Below are positions 44,936 to 57,436 of a stretch of DNA of 64,000 nt, piece by piece (the stretch's first letter is position 1; the number at the start of each line of letters is the position of its first letter). Below the pieces are notes generated by a model. That model was not told the DNA's origin, did not search any database, and saw only the letters and a list, made by a program, of their open reading frames with translations. Made by a program: the position numbers and the translations under genes. The DNA lies in contig MU394080.1 of the NCBI GenBank assembly GCA_022578605.1, positions 372,001 through 436,000 on the forward strand, in the 5' to 3' direction. This DNA comes from Camillea tinctor. Its lineage: Eukaryota; Ascomycota; Sordariomycetes; Xylariales; Xylariaceae.

Positions 44936-47733
44936 ATGGATTCCCCTTCTCCAGAGTCCTCACATGAGCCCCACGATATGACATCCTTGGGAGGGGGCAA
45001 TGAGAGCTTGGGGGACAATCCCGTATCTAATACCCCCGGGGCAGAAGAATCTGTGCCTGTTCTTTCCAGGCCCGGTACGAGAAATGAACGGCCGAGGGTA
45101 CGATTCAACAGTTCTGCGGCAGATAACCCACCTTCAGAAAGAGCAATGTCTAAAGACCGGGGAGAGCAACGGCAATCTCCAAGCGCAGCAAAACCTAGGC
45201 CAGCGCTGTTGAGAAACCCCAAATCATACGAGTCGGCTTCTGGCAGTGTGCACGATGAACCACTCAGCCCGGAGAAGGCGAAGTCGGCTGCTGCTGCGGC
45301 GCTACGGGCAGAAGCCGTTGCCGCTGATGCACGGCGCCATTCTGAAGCTGACAATTCGGAAGTTGACGAAGTAGAAGAGGTCGATCGTGCTCCTACCCCT
45401 AGAAGGGAATTGGTATCACCAGATATAGGCACTGATGAAAGTGATACCAATATGGGCGTGGATGGTTATCCTGGGTTCCAATCTCCAGGAGGAACCCCGC
45501 AACAATATGGAAATTCTCAGCAGACGTCCGAGGCCGAAGAACTTCTGAGGGCCCATAGACACATGTCTGGATTAACCCTTGGCACTGGAGGTAAGTTCCA
45601 CGTCCCAGGTCCTCTGATTCCAATATTTGGGGTTCGCACGTGGCCGATTATGCTGGACATTCTGACATTTTCTCTCGTTACGAGGTTTCAAGGAATTCCA
45701 GTACCATGGTTAGGGCTAACACAATCTTTAGGGGCTGCGGAAAACATATCGGATACTAAGTTAGAAGAGGGGCATTCTGTGCCTCTGATTCCACGCGGTG
45801 GTATATTCTACCAGATTCTCCAGACATATAGAAATCCAGTGTACGGTGTCTCTCAGGAAAATGGTAGATCAGACGAGTGCGTATCCGGAGCTGCATCATC
45901 CGGAGCAACGACACCTACCCGTCGAAAATGGTATAAGCAGCCCGAGGAAGCGCGGTCAACGGAGACCCTTAGCAGGCTCATCGGCGCATCTGCGAAGCTT
46001 GCAAACCCAAATCTGAAGGTGGACCCTCCTAATTTGAGGAAACGGCCTGGCCATAAACGAACTGCAAGTGGTAAGATCATGTCTCTGATGGGAATAGCCC
46101 AAGCAGAACAGGCCAAGATCACCGTGCACGTGGCCGACATCCTACAGCGCCAGAAATACATTCTCAAGATGTGTCGTGCGCTTATGCTTTATGGCGCGCC
46201 TTCCCATCGGTTAGAGGAGTATCTTGCGACGACAGCAAAAGTGCTGCAGATTGAGAGCCAATTCCTATACATACCAGGCTGTATGATTATCTCTTTTGAC
46301 GATGTTCTAACTCATACTACTGAGGTCAAGATCGTGCGTACTACGCAAGGAGTGAACTTAGGGAAGCTCCAAGATGTTCATCTTATCTACAAAGAGGTTT
46401 TGCACGACGTGATCAACCTTGACGAAGCGTTGTCAAGGCTTGATGCTGTGATCAAAGCGAAGGATCACTGGCCTGTATGGCTTTGTGTGCTCATGTACGG
46501 ACTCGCAAGTACCGCCGTATCAACCTTTTTCAAGGCGCGTCCAATCGACTTACCTATAATATTCATTCTTGGCACGCTTTTAGGCATACTCCAGCTTGTC
46601 ATCGCGCCGATATCAAAGACTTACAACACTGTATTCGAGGTCAGCGCTGCTATATTAATGACATTCCTCTCCCGCGCCATTGCTAGCATCCGAGGCGGTA
46701 GTCTATTTTGTTTCTCGGCCCTAACCCAGAGCTCCATTGCCATGATTCTCCCTGGGTGGCTTGTCTTATCATCCGCTCTTGAGCTTCACTCGAAAGCCAT
46801 CGTACCGGGGTCGATTCGGATGGTTTACGCTATTATTTACTCGTTATTTCTAGGTTACGGTATCACGGTCGGGGCGGCCTTGTACGGAGCTATCGACCCG
46901 AACGCGACAACGGAAACTGTCTGCCAGAACACTCTTGATACCTACTGGAACTTCCTTTTTGTCCCCCTCTACGTCTTTTTCACCACGTTTACTGTTCAGG
47001 CTAAATGGACTCAGATGCCAGTTATGATAGCTATTGCTCAAGCTGGCTATGTCGTGAATTTTTACACCTCTAAGAAATTCAGCGCGAGCGCACCAATCGC
47101 CTACACATTTGGCGCCTTTACCATCGGAGTGCTAGCCAACTTATACAGTCGAATACGACACGGTGTCGCCGCCATAGTCCTACTACCAGCCGTTTATGTT
47201 CAGGTGCCGGGAAGTCTTGCCTCGAGCGGAGCCATAGTAAGCGGGCTACAAACTGCGACACAACTCATTAAATCTAACGGATCGGCAACCGTAAGTACCG
47301 TAGATAGGAAAACACTGATCCATTCCCGTAATATCCCCTTTAAGAGACCCTTTCGATAATAGCACCACCCATATTGTATTACCAACAAGTAAATCTCCAT
47401 CCATATCACGCTTCTAGATCTCCTTTATATAAGGAACCAGGCCCAGGACTTGTTAAACAGTCACGAAGATTCTGGCAGCTACTAACATGAAGCAGTCCGG
47501 CCAAGATAGTTCTGTTAACGCCATTGTAAGTTTCTACTCATCTCCCTCTGCTTGTCGCCTGGCACTCTCATTAGCAAGCCATACCCTGCTAACTGAAGTG
47601 TCTCTTATTAAAGGTTTTTAATGTAGCTGCTAGTATGATCCAAATTGCCATCGGCATTACTGTTGGCTTGTTCATGTCTGCTCTTGTCGTTTATCCCCTA
47701 GGTAAGCGGCGAAGTGGCTTATGGACGTTATGA
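44936..47733 (+). CDS. PRM10/ThrE-like vacuolar-type membrane transporter
   Basis: Exons 44936-45590, 45732-47290, 47496-47525 and 47614-47733, giving 787 aa. A long, polar, probably disordered N-terminus (about 1-390) precedes the ThrE/DUF1212 domain (starting AKITVHVADILQRQKYILKMCRALMLYG) and then the second ThrE-like domain, with about ten membrane segments in total. Yeast PRM10 and bacterial threonine exporters share these domains; substrate unknown. The open frame runs through intron 1 (141 nt, a multiple of three, donor GTAAGT, branch GCTAAC, acceptor TTTAG) and continues to 47359. Splicing at GTAAGT 47291 instead reaches the conserved end MIQIAIGITVGLFMSALVVYPLGKRRSG. The start ATG is preceded by an in-frame TAG at 44798. 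The acceptor of the 30-nt exon could also lie 3 nt upstream. Confidence 0.88.
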
Positions 47734-48201
47734 AAAAGGAACGATTAGGTGGAGGTTATTCATCGTATAAAACCATATCCGTTATAAAAAGATGGATGGA
47801 ACCTGACGACTATTGTTAGTATTATATGAATATTGTCTATTTAACTCTCATGATAAAAAATGAAATATAAATTCTCGTCATCCTTTAAGCCTATGTGCCC
47901 TCGTCATTCTTGAGTGCTCATGTTGGCATTTATACATCATGTGCCTATATTGCCAAGACAGCATCAATGCGTGTTTTTAGAAATGTACATTAAGGGTGAT
48001 GATACATGACCATCCGAAATTATTGAGTCCTACTCATGACTTCCACGATCATGATGCGTTTCTAAGATAGAATTTACACAATAGGCTGATTTAGATGTCT
48101 AAGCCCTTAGAATACTCTTGGTCCGAGTTTACATGTGTAAAACAGGGGGAACAATGGAATATTGAACTGCACATAACTATTTCCTGTCTTAGAGCCTTAA
48201 T
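47734..48201. other. Convergent spacer
   Basis: AT-rich region between two 3' ends; nothing recognised. Confidence 0.55.
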
Positions 48202-50284
48202 CTAAACACCATAAGCTTTAGCAGGGCTCTTTGTTACTGTTTCGGTACGGAAGTCTTGCAGATTTTCATCCCTCGTCGAGCATTTGCCTCCATCAGCCGC
48301 AAAACCTTCCACTTCCTTACATCTATACGCCTTAAAATCCCGAGCTGGTATCCCGGCCTCGAACATCTCGTGTATCTCCTCCAGTGTCCGATCTCGGGTT
48401 TCGGGAAGAAATTGCCATACGAAGACGGCAACAATCATATTTGACGCAAACCAGATATATCCGTACTTGGGGCCCCAATTAAGGCTTGCTGGGTTAATGA
48501 AATATGGAGCTGTAAATGTCCCTAGCCAGTTTCCAATAAAGTTGAAAGCGGTGGCAAAACCAAAGCAGTACCCGCGCAATGCACTATTAGGATATTCACC
48601 CCCGAGGAGCCAGGCATATGGTGCTACCAAAATGGTCAGTATCGTCATAACACGAGCGTCACTATCTTGAATGATTACCATATGCTACATAGAAAAAGGT
48701 GAAGAGTGCAATGAAAGCAACAACTACTCGGCCAGCCTCTTCAGAGCCCGGCCTCGTTGACCACGCAATAGCCTGGGCTAGTTGGGCCATTCCACATGCC
48801 AAAGGGCCTACTAGCATTATCGTACGCCTATCGATGTGCCGCACGAAGAGTACGCTGAATAGAGCACCCAACAATCCCATGCAGGTCATCATGAGTGAAT
48901 ACCCGAAGGGATCAGTTACCCCAGCGATTTCAAGGTAGTATGTTGTGTAGATATTTACCCAAGAAGACCCTAGTTCAAATCATTAATACAGCTCGGCCAG
49001 CCTGTCATCTTCTAACCAATACATACCGTTTGCGCTGTGAAAGCAGACAACAGCTATCGAAAGGAGCGTCGGGCGCAAGTTGTGGCCTCGCCACATTTCC
49101 AGAAATAGTGCCTTTTTGTTTTGCCCAACCTGTTGCTTTGTGGATTGTCGGATTTCGTTCACCTCGGCCTGAAGCTCTACTTCATCAATTTGACGGTTTC
49201 GGAGTCCGCGGAGTGCGAGTTCCGCTTGGGCATCGCGTCCCTTAACCATTAGCCATCGAGGCGTTTCAGGGAAGAAAAACAGTGCGACCGACTGAATGGT
49301 TGGAGCAGCGAAAAATATAGCTAATGGGATCTGGTATGCACGCCTGCTATCCATTGTATGCGTCCCATAATCGAGAGCAGCCCCGACTATTGATCCGATG
49401 CAGAGTTGGATTTGATATACAGCAAATGTAATACCTCGGAGGTGGGCAGGCGTAACTTCGTGCTTATTTGGAGTCAGTCATTTTTATACTGGGTACCTAG
49501 ATATTTACAATTCAGGTCAAGTCTCGGGAGTAGTCGAAATGCATATGATTAGCTACGATAAACAATTCATACCCCTGAGACAAGCCCAAAGGAAGAGTAA
49601 AGGACTTCTCAAGTTACTCACAACGTAGAGTTGGGAGAACGTAAGAAACCAACCGACGGATACCCCTATCATATCTAGTTATAAACTCCTCTGGACGATG
49701 TTTCCGCGAAAGGGGGTTGAAAAGCTCACCGAGCAGTAGCCTAGATAAATACAAAGCCCCAAAACTGGTAGTGCCTAACATGATGGCGGTTGATATGAAG
49801 TTTAGCAACGAGGCGGACCAAAGCCCTGCCTTCCTCCCGAACCTACTACTAAAGGGACCGACCATCATGGACGATATAAAAGTCCCTATCGTCATAAGGC
49901 TTGATACGAGCTGCTGAACGACGGGCTAGCAAAACATTGGGCGAATATTCCTTTAATCCAGATATTAAGACATACTTACATCAATGTTCCAAGCCATAAG
50001 CTCGGGATCATAGTATCCGTATACTTCCAAGAACCCCGGCATGCTAGTAAATGTTATTGATAATAATTGCATTTCTTCTCCAAGTTACTAACGATAGAAA
50101 CCCACCAACAAGCGCGTAGTCGAGGCCTACGGATTTGATTAACAACTCTGTCGAATTTGGATTTCTTGACAGATATACCATATTGAAAGGTAGAAATTGT
50201 GGCAATGGCACATATGGCTATACACTTCAGGTGACTGCGCACGTCGAGCCTGAGAGGATTTGCTGATATGACCTTGGCACACAT
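48202..50284 (-). CDS. Sugar-porter MFS transporter (alpha-glucoside-type)
   Basis: Eight exons on the minus strand: 50284-50179, 50126-50093, 50043-49980, 49913-49730, 49665-49622, 49462-49027, 48969-48679 and 48623-48202, giving 526 aa, all in phase. The small exons rebuild FQYGLDYALVGGFLSMPGFLEVYGYYD, the expected first transmembrane region. Further signatures are FSSRFGRKAGLW, RLLLGVSVGWFLTFSQLYV, VTPAHLRG, FFPETPRWLM, VRHIDRRTIM, APYAWLLGGEYPNSALRGY and FLPETRDRTLEEI. The order and wording fit maltose/hexose-type sugar porters at the plasma membrane. The gene starts 485 nt from the divergent TauD-type dioxygenase, suggesting shared control and perhaps a shared substrate. The N-terminus is short compared with typical family members, with no long acidic tail. 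The exact substrate is unknown. Confidence 0.9.
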
Positions 50285-50769
50285 CTCTACCCCTCAGTCG
50301 CGTATGAAACTACAAGTGTGAACAGAATGGATTGAATTTTTATTGTCACTGTAGTAGGTTCGGGTCGCCAACAAGGGTGAGTAGTTTCGCCTCTAGTTCA
50401 AAGGCAGGTAATAAACTTGTAGCATAGTATTTCTTTAATCGAGCGAAGAATCATATATAACGTCACGGGGCCATAATTTCACTTAGCCATGTAAGCCGTG
50501 AGATGGAGGGAAGAAGAGGGGGGATGCGGAGGCAGCTTATCCAGATACCCCGGCAGTTATATAGAATAGCTAGTGCCGATCCTCGGTATACATGTGCTCC
50601 TCATCTATTTAATATCTTCCCCAGCGGTAAATTATCTCCCATATATTGAGATTAGTCCTATCGATATATTGCTGTTCTATAAATAACACTTCTTGTGGCC
50701 GCAGAGCTTATGGAGGAACTACTTGCTCTCTCCACTCATCACTCTGCTATTACTAAAGAGGGGTAAAGT
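50285..50769. promoter_or_regulatory. Compact bidirectional promoter
   Basis: A 485-nt spacer between the start codons of the minus-strand sugar porter and the plus-strand TauD-type gene. It includes AT-rich TATA-like stretches near 50450, 50590 and 50640. Co-regulation is inferred from geometry only. Confidence 0.5.
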
Positions 50770-52141
50770 ATGGCATCTACTTTAAAACACAAGCCCAGTA
50801 TTGGGTCCAGTCATTCTAATGTCGGTATTGACGGTTTATCAAGCCTAAGGCGCTCGCCGTTGGTAAATTCAGGTTCAATTGATCACTTAGAGTATGTTGA
50901 TGTAACCCCTATTATTGGTCGAGAATATCCCACAGCGAAGATTAGGGATATAATCGATGCTTCTAACTCAAAGCAACAACTACGAGACTTAGCAATCACG
51001 ATTTGTGAGCGAGGTGTCGTATTCTTTCGCGCACCGCAAGACGACCTCTCCGTTGAGGAGCAAAAGCGAGTAACATACTTGTTGGGGGAACTCACCGGGA
51101 GACCCGAGGAGAATGGTCTTCATGTACACCCCCTCTACAATGACCCAAATAACATTCCTATGGCCGATGGAACTAGAGACCCAAATATGTAAGTTTCCTT
51201 ATATTTTAATTAGCGGTTGGTAGCACTGCGAATTGACCCATCTTAATCATCTCTTCCATTCAGCTACGTGATAAATTCCGAGGCCATGAAAAAGATTTAT
51301 AAAACGATGAAAGGCCGCCCAGACGAGAATAGCGAACCGCGAGACCTAGGGAGGGAATGGCACAGTGATAGTAAGACAATTGACCGCGAAATTGGAAGTT
51401 AGGCATCCAAGCTAAGCATCCACACAAGGCCTATTCGAGAACTGCCCTTCCGACTTCAGCTTCTTGCGTATGCAAGACACCCCCCTTTCTGGTGGGGATA
51501 CGCTTTGGTGCTCTGGATATGAATTGTGCGTTGATATGTCGCTCCCTTATCCTTTCGTTTTTGACTTGTGAAGATATGATCGGATGTCTCCATCATTCCG
51601 CTCTTATTTGGAAACCCTCACTGCAACCTGTGCCCAGCCCGTTTTTAAGTCAGCCTGCGAAACTGGCGGATACGAGGTTATGTCTCCTAGAGGGTCTCCC
51701 TTGAATCGAGATTATATGTTTGCACCGGTACACCCCGTCATCCGGACGCATCCCGTCACAGGATGGAAATCGCTCTTTGCAGGTGTAGGGTTGCACGTCT
51801 CGCGTATAAATAATGTATACAGCTATGAAGATCAAATGATTCGCGATTACGTGATGAGGCTCATCACTAGGAACCATGATTGTATCGCAAGAATGCATTG
51901 GACCAAGCAAGCTTGCGCAATCTGGAGCAATGTCTGCACACTACATGCGGCCACAGTAAGTGGTTCCGTTGACATTATGGCAATAAAGTGATCCATTGCT
52001 AATAATTACCACTTTCAGCCTGATACTCATCTTGTGGATGGGATAAGAGTTGGCGTGCGCGCCTCAGGAATAGGTGAGATACCTTATCTTGACCCTGCTT
52101 CAAAGGGACGTCGCGAAGCCCTTGGATTACTAGTAAATTAA
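50770..52141 (+). CDS. TauD/TfdA-type 2-oxoglutarate dioxygenase
   Basis: Five exons: 50770-51188, 51264-51370, 51429-51525, 51574-51955 and 52019-52141, giving 375 aa, typical of fungal TauD-like enzymes. The Fe(II) triad is His173 and Asp175 in EWHSD and His332 in TLHAATPD. Arg349 in VRASGIGEIPYLDP is the likely 2-oxoglutarate anchor. Other family blocks are PPSGGDTLWCSGYELYDRMSP and VHPVIRTHPVTGWKSLF. Such enzymes hydroxylate sulfonates (taurine), aryloxy-acids or other small acids, releasing sulfite or an aldehyde; the substrate here is not deducible. Introns of 75, 58, 48 and 63 nt all join in phase. The motif set is complete, so the gene looks functional. It diverges from a sugar-porter MFS gene and converges on a P450 gene. 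Confidence 0.93.
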
Positions 52142-52459
52142 GACTTACGGAGGACTAGTCTTCGGTAATCTGTAGGGTACATTGCTATTAGGTTTATATA
52201 AAAGATATTCAAAGCAATGAAGCCGAGGCTTCTCATGTAGAACAAGATAAAGGCACTCTCATTTATTTGCCAATAATAGCATGTACAATATTATGATATA
52301 CTCAGTCTATCCGTAGTAACCATTGTGATGTCGAATTCCATGCGCCTATCTAATCAATACCGAACGGCGATTCTGCAGTGTAGTCCTTGTTGGAATGCGA
52401 ACCTGGATAATCAGATTAGTATATCTTCCGTATCTTTAAATGGGGTTTTCGTGTTAGCT

Positions 52460-54231
52460 CTAGAAATGATTTGTTCTCATTTGAATCAACTTGATTAAGG
52501 ACAAAATGCAACCGGGATGTTGTTTTTGCGTGAAGGGAAATACTATCTCGTACCAGTAGTCGTGTACTTGAAGATCCTTGCTGGCATCTTCCAATGTAAT
52601 GTCAAAACGTCGAATGAGCTCGGGGACCAGCTTAGACATTTCCTTCGCGCAGTTAGTAAACAAGTTTCTGTAACGCGCTCCTGATCTGGATAACTTACCA
52701 ACAGTGAAACATGCTTCCCGAGGCAGAGCCGTTTCCCCGCACCGAACGCTAAGAAATTCCGTTCCATGAGTAGAAGTTGATCGGAATCTGCTTCAATCCA
52801 CCGTTCAGGGCGGAAAGTATCGACGTCCTCGCCATAAACTGCTTTATCTCGACCAGAAACAAATGGATTAACTCCTACCACAGTACCCTCGGGGAAAAAG
52901 CGACCACAAATGGTAGCACCGCCTTTGGGAACAACTCGCTCTAGGCCTAGCCCAACAGACGGATGCATCCTCATCGCTTCTTTCAAACAGGCCTGCAAGT
53001 ACGGCATTGCTGAGGCTTCCTTCATTTGGATAGGGAGAGATAGCTCTCCGTTCTTGTCCTTATTGTCAATTTCGTTCCGAAGTTTTGCGTAACAATGAGG
53101 GTTTATAAGGAGATTATGCAAGAGCGAGCGGAGTGCTATAGCGGTTGTATCACTCCCGGCTATCAAATTTCCTGTGCATACGTCTACTACCCTCTTAGCC
53201 GGTACTTTCTCAGGGCTCCTCCGATGAATATCAGTGATATCCTGAATCATATCCCGGTAGGAGACATCTGTTTCTTCATTGCGATCTTTGAAGATCTTCT
53301 CGACAAACTGAACCACTGGATTGCTCCGTCTTGGATCTGAAAACCATCCTATGATGGGATTTGCTAAGAGGAGAGAGTGGAGCTCTGGGTACTGGCCCAC
53401 GATAGCCCCGTACTTGTTGAACAGATAAAGGCCTTTAATAACACCGTCTATATCTTTGCCCTGATCAAGGAAGCCGATAGGCTTAGAAAAAGTGATCTGG
53501 GCTATGACATCAAAAGCATAAAACCTTGCTCAAGTTAGTAATAAACAAGATCACAAATTGGGTGAGAGACGTGTTTTTGCCTACTGAACCCATTGACCAA
53601 GATCAAAAGGAATACCCGTGCTGGCGAACCTCTTGGTCAAATGCACAAAGAACAATTCGGATGTTTCATCAACTCTTTTTTCGTAAGTGAGTAATTTTAA
53701 AGCGCTGAATAGAGGTGCGAGCGGCCGTTTGACATTAGTATGCATCACTTCATTCCGAGTTGCAAACGGATTTTCCTCGTTGAACTTTCCATCTTGCTTA
53801 ATGTTCATCACATCATAGAATTCCGACTTAAGGAATTTGGCGCTGGGTGCATATATAACCTTGATAGCTGCGGATTCGGCGATCGATACTTTGTTGGGAC
53901 CTATGCGGACAACAGGGCCGTGTTTTTTGTGAAGGCTCATCACTAGGCTGGTTTAGTGGAGCAAAGGGAACAGAACTAGCCTTGTTCACTTACTTGTATC
54001 CATATGCTTTCCCTTGTACACGTCAAAAACTACCCAAAGTCTCGACCACGATGCTAAAGTTGGACCAGGAAGATTAGACAGCCCATTTCTAAATTTGTTT
54101 CTCAGAAGTCGAGCGAGAATGAAGGCAGTAAGTATCGTCGTAAATAATGTAGTCGAAAACTGGACGTCTTTAATTCCATTCTGATGCAAGATATGGAGTG
54201 TTGCATCGTAGTCAATGTGAGGTAATGTCAT
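52460..54231 (-). CDS. Cytochrome P450 monooxygenase
   Basis: Exons on the minus strand: 54231-53994, 53942-53585, 53524-52699 and 52642-52460, giving 534 aa. An N-terminal membrane anchor (about 26-44) is followed by the proline hinge LSNLPGPTLASWSR. The oxygen-binding helix is LIAGSDTTAIA, the ExxR motif is KEAMRMHP, the PERF-like motif is FRPERW, and the haem motif FLAFGAGKRLCLGKH carries Cys466. The overall wording resembles fungal pisatin-demethylase/benzoate-type P450s at the endoplasmic reticulum. The last intron acceptor was chosen by the TACTAAC branch site and the conserved EMSKLVPELIRRFD that follows. The final 30 residues differ from the usual W-FVK-type ending, so the 3' end could be mis-modelled or diverged. 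Introns are 51, 60 and 56 nt. Substrate unknown. Confidence 0.92.
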
Positions 54232-55787
54232 GTTCGATCGAATTGTTCACTATTCGTTTTATTTGATGGTATTCCAGGCAAGAGAAGCAGTAAAATCATC
54301 AGAGCACTCAATGATTTTTATAGTCGGATTACCAGCCCGCATTAATGGTAAGAAAAATAAACGCTTTGCATCATTTGCCGGACACCATGAACTACTGCAG
54401 AACCCTGGTTTGTGGTGAATTCGGTCTGGCGGTCTCTTGATGAGCCTCTCCCGGAAGGCATTCATAGCCGACACTCCGTATGCCGGACATTTCAAAAATG
54501 AAACATTTATATACTTAGGGCGTTGCTGCAAAGAGACCCCACATTCCGTTGGAATATGAGTGACAACGATACTTCTCTCCGAACTTAATCCATAATTTTA
54601 TGGTTCAGAAAGCAGAACTGCCGGGATGTAAATTCTGCAGATTATCTCGGCCTGACTTCATTGTCCCGCACGAAAAAAAAAAAGCAGGACACTTCGTCGT
54701 GTTGCAGATCTCACGGACGTTTTCGATGTGAGAATGCATTGATGTGACGAGTAGACCCATATGTATGCTCGAGCAAATGACCATTTGACTGGTAGGCCGA
54801 GAAGAATAGCCATCACTGATGTTATAAACACCGATTAGTCATCGGCGCATGTGCTTTATAGTGGAGGAAATCTACCGTACTTAGTCCTGGCGTAGATCCA
54901 CGACGTACTACGGTGCTACGGATAGATGCTAGAAAGATTTCCGAGTTTGATTAATGATAATATTATCGCATTTGGCATCGTTATGGCCTAGAGGTGACTG
55001 CACGAGTCCAACAAGAGTAGATGGTAAATTTGCGAAGAACTGAGAATATCCAGTCCTATGATTAATAGTATACAATATGTAGCAGGTTCAGCTACTTACC
55101 AGATTCATTAACAATTAACGTATGTTATCACGTCTAGCACGTCTACCGTGTACTCCGTATGCAGTGCTAGTGAGCCAGCCTGTATATATTACTTATTTTA
55201 TCACTGGAATATCACCTAGAGACTTCTTGCAAGGTTAAGTCGCAAGATGTTGCGCGGAGGAATAAGATTGATTTTAAAATAGGTACAACACAAGTCCAAC
55301 CTGGCCGCCGATCTCCGTGTATACAATTTTTTTTTCGACTGAGAGGCACATTTCCTCCAATTCATCAATGGAAATATTGTCATAGGAGACCGGTGATATA
55401 TACCTACCTGTAAGACTATTGTTATTAGGTATGCTTTATTAAGTCGGTTTGCTGATGAATGTCTTGCCTGGTACGAACTTTAAAAGTTCAATAATTCAGC
55501 TTTTTGTTGAAGTGAGTGGTTTGTGCGCCCACACTTATACAGTATATAAGATACTACTATTAGTAGGCCCTTAAAACCTACTATCGTCCCTTTTACAACA
55601 ATTTAATATACATTATAGCAATTTACCTAAATTTAACACTTTTCGTTTACGTCCACTATTTAAAACATTACCCATTTCTTACCCGATGTAGAAAGATCTT
55701 AATAAGACGCATAATATTATAAAGTCAAGGACCATTGTTTAAAAGACTGCCTTTCTTAAACTATCAGGATAAAATGATTCGATATAG
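54232..55787. other. AT-rich intergenic spacer, 1.55 kb
   Basis: Lies upstream of the P450 gene and downstream of the GIT1-like gene. It is strongly AT-rich, especially 55480-55740, with no open frame of interest. It could include decayed repeat sequence, but I recognise no element. Confidence 0.55.
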
Positions 55788-57436
55788 CTAAGAAGCTGGG
55801 CGGTCCATGATAACCCCGGCTGGATCTTTAGTCGAATCATCTCCCCAGTTTGCCTCCCAGCCATTTTCTGCCAGATATGCTTTCCATGCGGCGTCATCAT
55901 CGTCCAGACGCCGCGAGACGTCTGGAATAACAAAAAGGGCGATCAATGCACCAAGTACCGCAAAACCAGAGCCAATGAGAAAAGCCACCTGGTCACCCTT
56001 TGAAGAATCATATACATAAGCGTTTTGTATAGCGGTGAAAACCTGTTCCGAGTTAGGAAGATGTACCTGACTAGAGCTGGGGAATGGGATCCCTCAATGT
56101 ACCTGTGTTCCAATAGCAGCTCCAGCCTTGGACCAAGCTGAGACAAAGCCCATCATCTGCCCTCGAATTGACGTTGGGAAGCACTCCGAAGCTGCTAGGA
56201 CGACAGTGCTGCAGGATCATTAGCAAATAGTTCTACAACACAGGAGGCATAAACTAACCTTCCAGGTCCAACTTCGCCAAGAGTTAAGAAAATTCCATAA
56301 AGGACAACGAATAGTGGGAAGATATTCTGAATGGGGCCCATGGCACCGCCAAGTATGAAGCCGAGGATAGCCTGTAGGGTGAACCCTAAAGCCATGGTCT
56401 TACGCCTTCCAATCTTGTCAGAGAGGTAGCCTCCAAGGAAAGGACCTGGGATGTAGAAACAATTGATCACGATTCCCCAACCCAAGTTCTTCACTAAGCT
56501 ATCTCCTAGATTTACCCGAGAGACAATGGTTGAGCTGAAGATGCCGAATGGGATCGAAATCCAATTATATAAAAACCAGGTTGATGCACAGCCGATCAAA
56601 GCCCTATAATATCGTTTGAGTGCTAGCCAATACGGTACACGCTGCTTGCGCATAGAAGATTTCCGATACGCTGTCGAAACGGCCATGCGGAGCCGGAACC
56701 AGAAAATGACTAGGGGAGGTACAAGGCCGAGTGCGAATGATGTTCTCCAGACAATATCATAATCCGACTCCCGCTGCTTTACACAAAGAAGCAGTAGAAG
56801 GGGTACAAGCCCGCCCCAGACATATCCCAATGAAGCAGATAGGTCAGCCAGCATAGCGAACATGAACCCTCGGTTCTTTCGGTATTTATCGCTTTCATCT
56901 GTGGCTTCAGCCGCGCCAGCGCCACTAACGGGATATTCTCCACCTGCGCCTACGCCTGCAATACCTCTCGCAACAATGAGCATCCAGAACATCCCAGTTG
57001 CATTGGCTCCGTGAGCAGCAGCAGACAATACTATGCCGAGAACGAGGAGTGTAGTGGTTGCTACGGCTCCAGTCTTTCGACCTAATTGATCGACCACAAC
57101 ACCAAAGAATAGCATGCCGATAATCATGCCAATCAGGAAGGCATTGCTAAGTCTTGTATAGATAGCACTTGTGAGAGCATCTGGGTACAACACGGCAAGA
57201 ATCAGTTCTATATTACCGATAATCGCCGCGTTGTATCCGTCAGACCCAATCGCTAGCCCTGAAAAGAGGATCATGAGCCAGACGGAGATTTTACTGTAGT
57301 AGATCTTTTGCGGCTCTTCTGGGATGTGATCAATACTTGCATCATCTCTCTGGAATCCGACTTTCTTCTCATCGGCTGACGTGACATTGCTGTCGTTCAT
57401 TCCTGAAGGACTGGCGGGTTCGGGATCGGCCGCCAT
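55788..57436 (-). CDS. GIT1-like glycerophosphodiester/phosphate MFS permease
   Basis: Exons on the minus strand: 57436-56259, 56208-56103 and 56042-55788, giving 512 aa. Twelve membrane segments are predicted after a polar N-terminus of about 50 residues. Diagnostic blocks are SGLAIGSDGYNAAIIGNIELIL, LSNAFLIGMIIGMLFFGVVVDQLGRKTGA, ARGIAGVGAGGEYPVSGAGAAEA, YLSDKIGRRKTMALGFTLQ and STVVLAASECFPTSIRGQMMG. These match the glycerophosphoinositol permease GIT1 branch of the phosphate:H+ symporter family, which brings phospholipid deacylation products or phosphate into the cell. The ATG at 57436 is chosen; codons before it (GTG, TTG, ACA) are not starts in fungi. Introns are 50 and 60 nt, with CTAAC/CTAAT-type branch sites. 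The C-terminus is acidic (DDDDAAWKAYLAENGWEANWGDD), like other members. Divergent from an M24 peptidase gene. Confidence 0.92.

Noticed and set aside
44896..45450. 184-codon ORF antisense to the PRM10-like gene
   Set aside because: Ser/Ala-rich shadow of the disordered N-terminal region; no independent support.
47291..47359. Read-through end of the PRM10-like ORF
   Set aside because: A GTAAGT donor at 47291 and two downstream exons restore the conserved family C-terminus, so the read-through tail is intronic.
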